Shown in pieces: positions 35,905-45,155 of a DNA stretch of 64,000 nucleotides (position 1 is its first letter; each line of letters opens with the position of its first letter). A program made the translations under genes and the position numbers. The stretch is taken from the NCBI GenBank assembly GCA_965199895.1, contig CBDATJ010000013.1:22215-86214 (forward strand). The letters are read 5' to 3'. The stretch is from Bin55 sp965199895. GTDB lineage: Bacteria; Pseudomonadota; Gammaproteobacteria; Pseudomonadales; Azotimanducaceae. The notes below the pieces were generated by a model. The model was not told where the DNA came from, made no database searches, and worked only from the letters and a program-made list of their open reading frames with translations.

Positions 35905-37072
35905 TAGATTTAGATTTCGCTAATTTGAGAATAGCTATTGTATTTTGATTCCATTTGAAAGGGTTGAAGTAACGAGTCAATAGTGAATTTCAATGCACTC
36001 TTCAGCAATGGGTCTGTATTGAACAGTTGAAAGTGACACAGCAAATTAAATAACCAATCGCTCTACCAGTGTTTAATGCCAAATATTGGTCGTATTCATC
36101 AGGTGGTACAGCGCTGTTTTTCTTCGTTCATGAGTGATTTGCTCTCTGGAGTTTAGTGTGTCCAATTTCCCCACAGAAGGCGAGATTTTCGACGATACAC
36201 ATACCCCCCGTCGCGAGGACCAAAGTTACCGTCTCCAGTCCATCCAACAAAGCAATTTTTGGATGTCTCGCAACAGAATATCTCACGGATCTCTGCGCAG
36301 CCGGAACACTCCAAGGCAACAGAGTCATCTCCCCGTGAATTTGATTATCAGCGGAAGCAACATGAATTTCGCAAACTTGGCAGCACAACAATTAACAGAT
36401 TTGGCTTGTACGAGGTTCTCAGGAAACGAGACTCCTACCGCTCCATTTATTCTGCTAGGCTCACCCTCAAGTCAATCACTCTCAGGGGTGAGTTGTTGTT
36501 GGGCTTTACCAGACATACACTGTTGGACCGGGACAAACAACCCGACTCATTTCGTTTGAGTCAGAGTAGAAGAACTCTCCGATAACGTTTTGTGTATACG
36601 CAAGAAGCACTTGCTGCTTTCCACACAGTCTATTAGGCAAGTAAACTGGATGCGGATAGAGATGAACAAGGCAAAAAACCATCAACTTAATAATGAAAAT
36701 TCGTTAGTCTCAAACAATATTCTGAGGATGAATACCGGTTTAAAGAGCTGATTCAGATTGAATTAAGTTCAACCGAGAAGTCATACGACTTCATGCTTTC
36801 ACTCGAAACATCTGCGAATAAACACTTCTGCAAGAGAAAAGTCCCCCGCTCCTAACCCGTAACTATCCTTCGTTGTATCGACCCTATCCCACTGATGATG
36901 AGGTGTTCACCTATTTATGGGTACGGGAATTACTGGTGTAACGGTTCAGCGATTAGGTGCAATTTTGTCGGATACGTTCTGTGCTCCGACTATGTTGTTG
37001 GCTAGCAACAAACAGTTAAGAAGACCGTCAATCGAATGAGTGAGTTGCCTGTTATCAGCAACCACCTAATCT
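35905..37072. other. ~1.2-kb gap, decayed or spacer DNA
   Basis: Between the 583-aa nuclease-like gene and the broken M23 peptidase. Overlapping frames on both strands at 36128-36585 (87-141 codons) have no recognisable features and mask one another, so none is called. The rest is AT-rich with many stops in all frames. No hairpin terminator stands out after the peptidase gene. Confidence 0.4.
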
Positions 37073-37913
37073 TTACTCAGAATCCTCTTCAGACAGAGAA
37101 TTGATCGCATCCATCAGAATCTCAGGATCTACTTTGGTACCCTGTAAACTGACAGTCCAATGTAAGTGAGGACCCGTAGACCGACCTGTAGAGCCTACAG
37201 TTCCAACAACTTGCTTGCGTTTGACTTCATCACCTACTTCGACAGAGATTTCGTTTAAGTGGCATAACACCGACAAAAATCCCATCCCATGATCAACCAC
37301 CACTGTGTTTCCGTTGAAGTACATATCTTTTGCTAACACAACTTCTCCAGGAGCAGGGGGTGATGATGGGAGTTCCTGTGTCGGCAGCATAGTCCACACC
37401 AGAGTGGGGGTTACGCGGTTGATCGTTAAAGAATCGTTTAGTTCCAAATACTCCCGTAGTTATGCCTTCAACCGGAACATCAATTTCTACTAGTGCGGCT
37501 AATTGAGGAGAACGTCTCGCGTAAGCCTCTTTCATGTCTTTGGAATCTCTAGCTATGCGATCTAGAGTTTCTTGAGGAGGGGTTACATAGTCTTGATTTG
37601 CTAGAGTAATCCGTTGCTCTTGGTACTCTTTCTCAGTGATGATGAAATGAACTTCTTGGGTAGAACCATCTTCCTGTGTGATCAAGACCACTTCTCTATC
37701 AGACGGTTCTGTTTCCAGCGGAATCGCCACAAACGCAGTGTTATTCACAATCAGTTGAGGTTCATTACCGTACTTAGCTTCTACAGTGTTTTCTGGGAGG
37801 TCAATGGCTACCACGCCTCCGTTAACTCCAGAATACTTCGCTGATGCTGTAGTAGTGAAAACCACAGCTACGATAATCAGTACAAATAGGCGATTAATGT
37901 GTAGCACATCCAT
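37073..37913 (-). pseudogene. M23 metallopeptidase, frameshifted
   Basis: The first frame (from 37913) has a signal peptide (INRLFVLIIVAVVFTTTASA), an N-terminal domain and the first zinc motif NPHSGVDYAA. It runs into TPCSWRS and stops. The second frame (ending 37073) continues with APGEVVLAKDMYFNGNTVVVDHG, CHLNEISVEVGD and the second zinc motif TGPHLHW. A run of five C on the minus strand (near 37360-37366) joins them, and removing one C restores an M23/LytM protein of 279 aa. All zinc ligands survive, so this is a recent break or a sequence error. The product would be a periplasmic murein hydrolase. Confidence 0.8.
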
Positions 37914-38019
37914 TTGCTTTCCTTTCTATTGATCAGTTTAGGGTTGAACCACCCATTTGATGAGCAGATATCACAAATCTACTCTACTTTTTGTCAAATT
38001 TCGCATCTACTTGCCGACA

Positions 38020-39424
38020 TCAAGATTGTAGACGTTCTGTTACTTCAGTGACGGTAGATTGAATGGTGCCGTCGGCAATGCGAGCGTTTAGCTCGTCACC
38101 CACGGTGACCTCACCTACACTGTGGACTATTTGACCCACTTCAGTGTCGTCAGGTTTCACTAAAACAGCATAACCTCGTTCAAGAACAGCTAAAGGACTG
38201 ACTGCGTTTAGGTTTCTAAGCATAGTGGTTAGCTGTGACTGATGATGTTTTAGGTTGTTTGAGGTACTACGGCGTAGTCTTTCAGCCAGTTCAGTTATCT
38301 GGATTGTGAGCCGATTCACATGAGTCGTTGGGTTACATTGGTTCAATGAACGATAGGAATGCTCTAATCGTGTCGAAGTAGTATTAAGGAAATTTCGCTG
38401 AACTAGAGACAGTCGGTTCACTAGATCATTCAATTGTCTCTGTTGTTCCAGGATCTCTCTCTTTGGTGAACGAATTCTGTGTCGTAAATGATCGACCACA
38501 GTCTTTCTTTGAGAAATTTGAACACTAATTAGTTTGCTCAGCTGGGATACCAATTCATCAAACATCAAAGACAAATCGTTTGCATCTGGGGTCACTAATT
38601 CAGCTGCCGTTGATGGGGTAGGTGCACGAACATCAGCAACATAGTCTGAAATAGTGAAATCAATATCGTGTCCAATCGCGGACACTATGGGTACTTCACT
38701 TTCATAAATGGCTCGAGCAACCTCTTCAGAATTAAAAAACCTCTAAGTCTTCTAGTGAACCTCCACCACGTGTGACGATCGCTAAGTCTGGAGGAGGGGA
38801 CATTTGGTTGACTGACCGGATCGCTTTCGTAATCTGTTCAGGTGCAGTCACCCCCTGGACTGCGGTAGGTTGCATCGTGAGTTTAACCGGTGGATATCTT
38901 CGCCAAATATTCACATAGATATCTCTTGTTGCAGCACCTTTGGGCGAACTCACAATTACGATGTGGTCAGGATAGGGGGGGAGTTTCTTTTTGATTACAG
39001 GATCAAACCAACCACGTTCTTGAAGTTCGGCTCGTAATCGTTCATACTTTTGACGCAAAGCACCTTCGCCTTGAGGTTCCATATACCAGACCGTGGCTTG
39101 GAAAGTACCCCGTTTCTCAAACAGGGTCAACTGAGCTCGAATGCGAACCATCATACCGTCTGCAACTTCAAAGTTGAGTCTATCCGCGTCTTTGGCGAAC
39201 ATGACAGCGCGAATGATGGATCTTTCGTCTTTGAGATTGAAATAGCAATGACGTGAGGATTGATGTTGATAGAACCCAGAAACCTCACCTTCAACCACAA
39301 CTAACGGGTAAGTTTCGTTCAGAAGTGTCTTGACTTCAGCATTAAGTTGACTCACGGTATAAACGGGTTCGTTTAATCCATCTATAGGATGGAGAGTGTC
39401 GTACATAGTTACTTGTTTAGACAA
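38020..39424 (-). pseudogene. xseA: exodeoxyribonuclease VII large subunit, frameshifted
   Basis: The first frame (38732-39424) covers the OB-fold domain (YTVSQLNAEVKTLL, VVVEGEVSGF..SSRHCYFNLKD) and the catalytic half up to VTRGGGSLEDLEVF, then a stop. The next frame resumes with FNSEEVARAIYESEVPIVSAIGHDIDFTISDYVADVRAPTPSTAAE (given in two parts here) and the long coiled coil. They meet at a run of six A on the plus strand (38734-38739). One base fewer gives a single protein of 467 aa, the normal XseA length. The gene is divergent from guaB, as in many gammaproteobacteria. Either it is newly inactivated or the run is miscalled. Confidence 0.85.
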
Positions 39425-39454
39425 CTAGGGTTCAGAAATCATTATGTTTCTTGG

Positions 39455-39468
39455 TGAGAAATTTCTCA
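39455..39468. promoter_or_regulatory. 14-bp perfect palindrome between xseA and guaB
   Basis: TGAGAAATTTCTCA lies in the 80-bp divergent gap, 37 bases before the guaB start. It may be an operator, but no known consensus is claimed. Confidence 0.35.
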
Positions 39469-39504
39469 AATGTTTAAAATTGATTTTTTGTAAAGGAACT
39501 TAAA

Positions 39505-40974
39505 TTGCCCAGTGTGACCCAGGAAGCATACACGTTCGATGATGTGCTTCTTCGTCCTTCCTACTCAGACGTACTTCCTTCTGGAGTCTCTACACGTTCG
39601 CGAGTCAGCCGCACCCTCACTCTAAATATCCCTTTGGTGTCCGCAGCTATGGATACCGTTACCGAGTCTCGTCTTGCTATCGCGCTTGCACAAGAAGGCG
39701 GGATTGGCATCGTCCACAAGAATATGTCGATCACCGAACAATCACAGCAGGTGCGACAAATCAAGAAGTTTGAAGCGGGAATCATTCGTGATCCTATCAC
39801 CATTAGTCCTAATGCGACCATAGTAGCACTGCTTGAGCTGACTAAACAACACAACATTTCTGGCGTTCCAGTGGTATTGGATGATGAACTAGTGGGCATT
39901 GTCACCCATCGAGATATTCGATTTCAGAGTAACCGATCTGCACGTGTTGCAGAAGTCATGACTGCTAAAGACAAGCTGGTCACAGCGAAAGAATCAGCAT
40001 CGTTCTCACAGATTACCAAGCTACTACACGATCATCGAATAGAGAAAGTCTTACTGACTGATGATGATTTTCGACTGGTTGGGATGGTGACAGTTAAAGA
40101 CATCGAAAAAGCCAAAGCCTATCCCAACGCATCTAAGGATCAACATGGTCGATTGTGTGCGGGAGCAGCGGTTGGGACAGGACCCGACACCGATGAACGC
40201 GTCCGAGCACTAGTTGATTCTGAAGTCGATCTATTGGTGGTTGACACTGCTCATGGTCATTCATTTCGTGTTTTGGATCGAATCCGTTGGATTAAACAAA
40301 GTTATCCTAATGTCCAAGTCATGGGCGGAAATGTTGCAACATCAGAAGGTGCAAAAGCCCTCGTTGATGCTGGAGCGGATTCAGTCAAAGTTGGAATTGG
40401 TCCGGGAAGTATTTGTACCACACGCATCGTGAGTGGGGTAGGGGTACCGCAAATATCAGCCATTTCAGAAGTTGCAGAGGTTACCCATAAAGAAGATATA
40501 CCAGTAGTAGCAGACGGAGGTGTCCGTTATTCGGGTGATATTGCTAAAGCAATTGCTGCTGGATGTGATTGTGTGATGATTGGATCACTGTTTGCGGGAA
40601 CCGATGAAGCCCCCGGTGACGTAGAACTGTTCCAAGGAAGAACCTACAAAAACTATCGCGGAATGGGTTCACTCGGTGCGATGCAAGAATATCATGGTTC
40701 CCGAGATCGATATCTACAGGGTGACACTGATGAACTCGCGAAGCTCGTGCCCGAAGGTATCGAAGGTCGAGTTCCCTATCGAGGACCTATCAACCCAATC
40801 GTTCGACAACTCGTCGGTGGACTACGGTCAGCTATGGGATATACCGGGTCTGAGACGGTAAAAGCGATGCAAGAAAAAGCTGCATTCATCCCCATCACAG
40901 AAGCTGCTCGACGGGAAGGTCATGTTCACGATGTGACGATAACCAAGGAATCCCCGAATTATCCTGGTACGTGA
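39505..40974 (+). CDS. guaB: IMP dehydrogenase
   Basis: 489 aa from a TTG start with AAGGAAC 6 bases upstream. It has the IMPDH barrel with two CBS domains (~93-200), catalytic GPGSICTTR (Cys304), the substrate loop GMGSLGAM and the finger region EGRVPYRGP. It oxidises IMP to XMP, the committed step to GMP. guaA follows 19 bases later, the standard guaBA operon. Confidence 0.97.
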   Translation: MPSVTQEAYTFDDVLLRPSYSDVLPSGVSTRSRVSRTLTLNIPLVSAAMDTVTESRLAIALAQEGGIGIVHKNMSITEQSQQVRQIKKFEAGIIRDPITISPNATIVALLELTKQHNISGVPVVLDDELVGIVTHRDIRFQSNRSARVAEVMTAKDKLVTAKESASFSQITKLLHDHRIEKVLLTDDDFRLVGMVTVKDIEKAKAYPNASKDQHGRLCAGAAVGTGPDTDERVRALVDSEVDLLVVDTAHGHSFRVLDRIRWIKQSYPNVQVMGGNVATSEGAKALVDAGADSVKVGIGPGSICTTRIVSGVGVPQISAISEVAEVTHKEDIPVVADGGVRYSGDIAKAIAAGCDCVMIGSLFAGTDEAPGDVELFQGRTYKNYRGMGSLGAMQEYHGSRDRYLQGDTDELAKLVPEGIEGRVPYRGPINPIVRQLVGGLRSAMGYTGSETVKAMQEKAAFIPITEAARREGHVHDVTITKESPNYPGT

Positions 40975-40993
40975 TTTCTCTGTCGTAACTTGA

Positions 40994-42568
40994 ATGGCCA
41001 GTTCGAGTCGTTCTAGCCGATTGCATCACGACACTCTGCTGATTGTCGATTTCGGCTCTCAGTACACACAGCTTTTAGCACGCAGATTTCGAGAACACGG
41101 AGTCTATTGTGAAGTGGTTTCATCCGATCACGTATCCACCGCACTCGACTCTCCCAAACTCAAAGGCATCGTACTCTCTGGTGGCCCAGAGTCGGTAACG
41201 GTCATGCATTCTCCCCAGATTGATTCGTCCATCTTTGAGTGTGATCTCCCTCTACTTGGCATTTGCTATGGCATGCAAGCAATGATTTCACAGCTGGGAG
41301 GAGAGACTCGACACTCAGATAAAGGGGAGTTTGGTTCTGCCAACTTATCAGTTCATGTTGACAACCCGCTGTTGTCCCATTTAGCAGAATCGTTTCAGGT
41401 TTGGATGAGCCACGGTGACCAAGTGGACTCTTTACCCTCTGATTTCACAGTATCAGCCTCCACTTCAACTTGTCCTGTTGCAGTGTGTGTGTCAACTGAT
41501 GAGAGGAGATTTGGATTACAGTTTCATCCAGAGGTCACTCATACCGAACATGGGTCTGAAATTCTCAGGCGTTTTGCGATCAACATTTGTGGTTGCAATC
41601 CAACATGGGTCCCCAGCCAGATTATTCCAGAGAAGATTTCAGAAATGAGACAACAAGTAGGATCTGATGAAGTCATTCTTGGGCTATCAGGTGGAGTGGA
41701 CTCGTGTGTGACTGCTGCACTGCTCGCTAAAGCAATCGGAAAACAGTTAGTTTGCGTCTTCGTTGATACCGGTCTGTTGCGTCATAAGGAAAGGGAACGT
41801 GTGATGCAACGTCTTTCAAATTCTGAAAAGTTTAAATTAAATATCGTCACCGTAAAGGCGGAAGAAAAATTTCACAGTGTGTTGGATGGATTAGAAGATC
41901 CTGAAGCAAAGCGCAAAGCTATAGGTAAAGCATTTGTCGAAGTGTTTGAGAAAGAATCCGCTCATCACTCCGATGCTCAATGGCTAGCCCAAGGTACCAT
42001 TTATCCCGATGTGATTGAGTCTGCAGCAACAGAGTCTAATAAGTCTCACGTCATTAAAAGTCACCACAATGTGGGTGGGTTACCCGAGCGTTTAAATCTC
42101 AAACTTCTAGAACCAATTCGTGAATTTTTCAAAGACGAAGTTCGTAAGATTGGGGCAGAATTAGGGTTACCTTCAGAGATCTTAAATCGTCATCCATTCC
42201 CTGGTCCTGGACTCGCAATTAGAATTCCTGGAGTTTTTCGTCGTGAATACCTCCAAGCCTTGCGAGACGCAGACCAAATTTTCTTAGATGAACTCAAAGA
42301 TAGTGGTTGGTACGAACAGGTAAATCAAGCTTTTGTTGTGTTTTTGCCGGTTCGATCAGTAGGTGTAACAGGTGATGCAAGGGTACACGACAATGTTGTG
42401 GCACTTCGTGCTGTGAGCACAACTGATTTCATGACTGCAGAGTGGGCACGGCTACCTTATGATTTACTAGCAAAAATTGCTAATCGCATCGTCAACGAAG
42501 TAAAAGGAATTTCACGCGTCGTTTACGACGTGACGAGTAAACCACCAGCTACTATCGAGTGGGAGTGA
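40994..42568 (+). CDS. guaA: GMP synthase (glutamine-hydrolysing)
   Basis: 524 aa. The class I glutaminase domain has GICYGMQ (Cys91) and LQFHPEV. The ATP pyrophosphatase domain has LSGGVDS. The C-terminal dimerisation domain has RHPFPGPGLAIR and ends KPPATIEWE, as in nearly all GuaA proteins. It aminates XMP to GMP. Second gene of guaBA. Confidence 0.97.
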   Translation: MASSSRSSRLHHDTLLIVDFGSQYTQLLARRFREHGVYCEVVSSDHVSTALDSPKLKGIVLSGGPESVTVMHSPQIDSSIFECDLPLLGICYGMQAMISQLGGETRHSDKGEFGSANLSVHVDNPLLSHLAESFQVWMSHGDQVDSLPSDFTVSASTSTCPVAVCVSTDERRFGLQFHPEVTHTEHGSEILRRFAINICGCNPTWVPSQIIPEKISEMRQQVGSDEVILGLSGGVDSCVTAALLAKAIGKQLVCVFVDTGLLRHKERERVMQRLSNSEKFKLNIVTVKAEEKFHSVLDGLEDPEAKRKAIGKAFVEVFEKESAHHSDAQWLAQGTIYPDVIESAATESNKSHVIKSHHNVGGLPERLNLKLLEPIREFFKDEVRKIGAELGLPSEILNRHPFPGPGLAIRIPGVFRREYLQALRDADQIFLDELKDSGWYEQVNQAFVVFLPVRSVGVTGDARVHDNVVALRAVSTTDFMTAEWARLPYDLLAKIANRIVNEVKGISRVVYDVTSKPPATIEWE

Positions 42569-42629
42569 TCAAAATTTCCTCAGTCGCTGGTGATCTCATT
42601 AAGAAGAAAAACTTGGATAGGATGACTTT

Positions 42630-44675
42630 ATGAGCCACGAAACTAAGGATATTTTGAATGTAGCACTCATCGGATCAGCCGGATCCGGTAAGACACAACT
42701 GTGTGATGCGTTGCTGTTTGCTGCCGGTGCTATTCCCTCAAAAGGTTCCGTTGATGCGGGAACATCTGTTTCCGACCATCTGGATCGAGAAAAATCAACT
42801 AAGCATTCATGTGATCCGACTTTTCTGTACTTCTCCCATGCTGATAAAGAAATTACCCTAATCGACACTCCGGGATTTCACGATTTTGTAGGTCGAACCC
42901 TATCGGTACTTCCCGCAGTCGAAACTGCGATGCTGGTTGTTGATGCAAACAGTGGAGTTGATACTTCGACACTCCGTTTGTTTGCGCAAGCGGGAGATCA
43001 CGGCTTGTGTCGAATCATTGTGGTCAACAAGATTGATGCAGAAAACGTTGATCTGGAAGGCTTATTGGATCAAATTCAAACAACCATTGGTTCGGAATGT
43101 TTACCGATCAACCTCCCAGCCAACGGAGGTAGTCGTGTGGTCGATTGCTTCTTTGATCGAAAAGACACTGAAACCGACTTTAGTGATGTAGAGTCCTGCC
43201 ACGAAAAAATCGTAGATCAAGTGGTCGAAGTGGACGAAGAGCTCATGGAGGCCTACCTCGAAGCTGAAGCTGAACTACCCGCAGACCAACTTCATGATGC
43301 GTTTGAAAAAGCACTTCGAGAGAGTCACCTGATTCCGATTTGTTTTCTCTCTGCAACCACAGACGCTGGTGTGAAAGAACTGCTGGAAGTCAGTGTTCAA
43401 CTACTACCTAACCCATGTGAAGGGAACCCACGCAAGATCTTGGTAAGAAGTACTGAAGGTAAAAGAGAAGTCGTCGCGGATCAAGATGCAAGTGGAACTT
43501 TGCTTGGACAAGCAATCAAGATTGCCATTGACCCATTCCGAGGAAGAATGGCGTATATTCGCCTCCATCAAGGGGTGATGAACGCAGGTTCACAACTCTA
43601 CGTGGGTAATGATCGTAAACCGACTCGGATACCGCACATTTACAAATTAGTAGGTGCAAAACAAGTCGAAGTAGACCGAGTCATTGCGGGTGATATTTGT
43701 GCGTTACCCCGAATGGAGTCCGTCGAATACAACTCAGTATTACACGACTCTAAAGGCAATGAGCTAATTGAGTTTCCAAGGATTCCACTTCCAAATCCCG
43801 TCTTCGGGAAAGCAATTCATATTGAGAACGATAACGATGCTCAGAAAGTCTCAGAGGCTCTGCAAATAATCGCTCGCGAAGATCCTTCATTCAGAATCAC
43901 CCACGTCGCTGCGTTGAATGAAACAGTCATTCGAGGAATGGGCGAAGTTCATCTTCGTGAAATACTCGAAAGAGTCGAAGCGTTGCACGGGATTAAGGTT
44001 CAGACTGACTTCCCATCCATTGAATACAAAGAAACTATTACCTCAGCTGCTGAAGGCCATAGCCGACACAAGAAACAAACCGGTGGGGCAGGACAGTTTG
44101 GTGAAGTTTATCTACGTATCGAACCACTTGAACGCGGAGCTGGCTTTGAGTTTGTTGATGAAGTAGTAGGGGGTGTGATCCCCGGTCAATTCATCCCTGC
44201 AGTTGAAAAAGGGGTCAAGCAAGTATTGGAAAAAGGCGCAATTTCTGGTCACGAGTTACAAGATGTCAGAGTCGTAGTCTACGATGGAAAACATCATTCA
44301 GTCGACTCCAAGGAAATTGCATTTATTCAAGCTGGGAAGAAAGCTTTTTTAGATGCCGTCGTCAAAGCACGACCCATCGTCATGGAACCAGTGGTTACTG
44401 TGAATGTGAACGTACCTAGCGAGTGTATGGGAGATGTCACCGGTGACTTAGCTTCTATGGGTGGTATGGTGAGTGGTTCCAATGTACTTGCTGATTCCAC
44501 GACAGATATTGCTGGGCAAGTTCCACTTCGTGAGATGCAAACTTATCACTCAAGATTGAGTTCAATTTCTGGTGGTAAGGGAAGTTATACCATGGAGTTC
44601 AGCCATTATTCAGCGGTACAACCACAATTACAAAAGGAACTCGCATCCGGTTTCGTAGCTATCGAGGAAGAATAG
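42630..44675 (+). CDS. elongation factor G-like translational GTPase
   Basis: 681 aa. The G domain has GSAGSGKTQL (Lys21), DTPGFHDF and NKIDAENV, followed by EF-G domains II-V. The SRHKKQTGGAGQFGEV and GGVIPGQFIPAVEKG blocks are conserved in EF-G domain IV. The divergent P-loop and switch I place it with the EF-G-like (FusA2-type) group and not with the main EF-G encoded beside rpsG/rpsL. It may act in ribosome recycling or be a nonessential paralogue. It sits between guaA and tadA. Confidence 0.88.
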   Translation: MSHETKDILNVALIGSAGSGKTQLCDALLFAAGAIPSKGSVDAGTSVSDHLDREKSTKHSCDPTFLYFSHADKEITLIDTPGFHDFVGRTLSVLPAVETAMLVVDANSGVDTSTLRLFAQAGDHGLCRIIVVNKIDAENVDLEGLLDQIQTTIGSECLPINLPANGGSRVVDCFFDRKDTETDFSDVESCHEKIVDQVVEVDEELMEAYLEAEAELPADQLHDAFEKALRESHLIPICFLSATTDAGVKELLEVSVQLLPNPCEGNPRKILVRSTEGKREVVADQDASGTLLGQAIKIAIDPFRGRMAYIRLHQGVMNAGSQLYVGNDRKPTRIPHIYKLVGAKQVEVDRVIAGDICALPRMESVEYNSVLHDSKGNELIEFPRIPLPNPVFGKAIHIENDNDAQKVSEALQIIAREDPSFRITHVAALNETVIRGMGEVHLREILERVEALHGIKVQTDFPSIEYKETITSAAEGHSRHKKQTGGAGQFGEVYLRIEPLERGAGFEFVDEVVGGVIPGQFIPAVEKGVKQVLEKGAISGHELQDVRVVVYDGKHHSVDSKEIAFIQAGKKAFLDAVVKARPIVMEPVVTVNVNVPSECMGDVTGDLASMGGMVSGSNVLADSTTDIAGQVPLREMQTYHSRLSSISGGKGSYTMEFSHYSAVQPQLQKELASGFVAIEEE

Positions 44676-44678
44676 TTC

Positions 44679-45131
44679 TTGTATGTGAATGATGAAGTTC
44701 ACATGCGCAAAGCTCTGGAGCTCGCTCAGTTTGCACAGAGATGCAATGAAGTTCCTATCGGTGCAGTGGTCGTCCACAATGATCGTGTGATTGGGTTTGG
44801 TAGAAATCGAGTTCTTGCGAGTCACGATCCAACAGCACATGCTGAATGTGAAGCACTGCGAGATGCTGCGACTACTTTATCAAATTATCGAATCGTCAAT
44901 ACCACTTTGTACGTGACCGTCGAACCTTGTTTGATGTGTGTGGGTGCAATGGTTCACGCGCGGATTGAGCGGTTGGTGTTTGGCACCGAGGAACCCAAGA
45001 CGGGTGCAGTTGTAAGTACTCTCCAAGGGTTGTCATTACCGCATTTGTATCATCGGATCATATATGATTCAGGTGTGCTTCGTGATGAGTGTCGCGACCT
45101 CATTCAATCATTCTTTAGAGCACGTCGTTAA
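44679..45131 (+). CDS. tadA: tRNA-specific adenosine deaminase
   Basis: 150 aa from a TTG start (GAGGAAG about 9 bases upstream, starting 3 bases after the EF-G-like stop). The cytidine/deoxycytidylate deaminase fold has the zinc site HAE (His54, Glu56) and PCLMC (Cys84, Cys87) plus ARIERLVFG. It makes inosine at the wobble position of tRNA-Arg(ACG). The guaBA / tadA / purL neighbourhood is common in gammaproteobacteria. Confidence 0.95.
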   Translation: MYVNDEVHMRKALELAQFAQRCNEVPIGAVVVHNDRVIGFGRNRVLASHDPTAHAECEALRDAATTLSNYRIVNTTLYVTVEPCLMCVGAMVHARIERLVFGTEEPKTGAVVSTLQGLSLPHLYHRIIYDSGVLRDECRDLIQSFFRARR

Positions 45132-45155
45132 ACACTCTGGTGTGAGCTAAGCATC

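Noticed and set aside
36128..36585. Overlapping frames of 87-141 codons on both strands
   Set aside because: They cover the same DNA in several frames, show no family features or ribosome site, and have unlikely composition for proteins.
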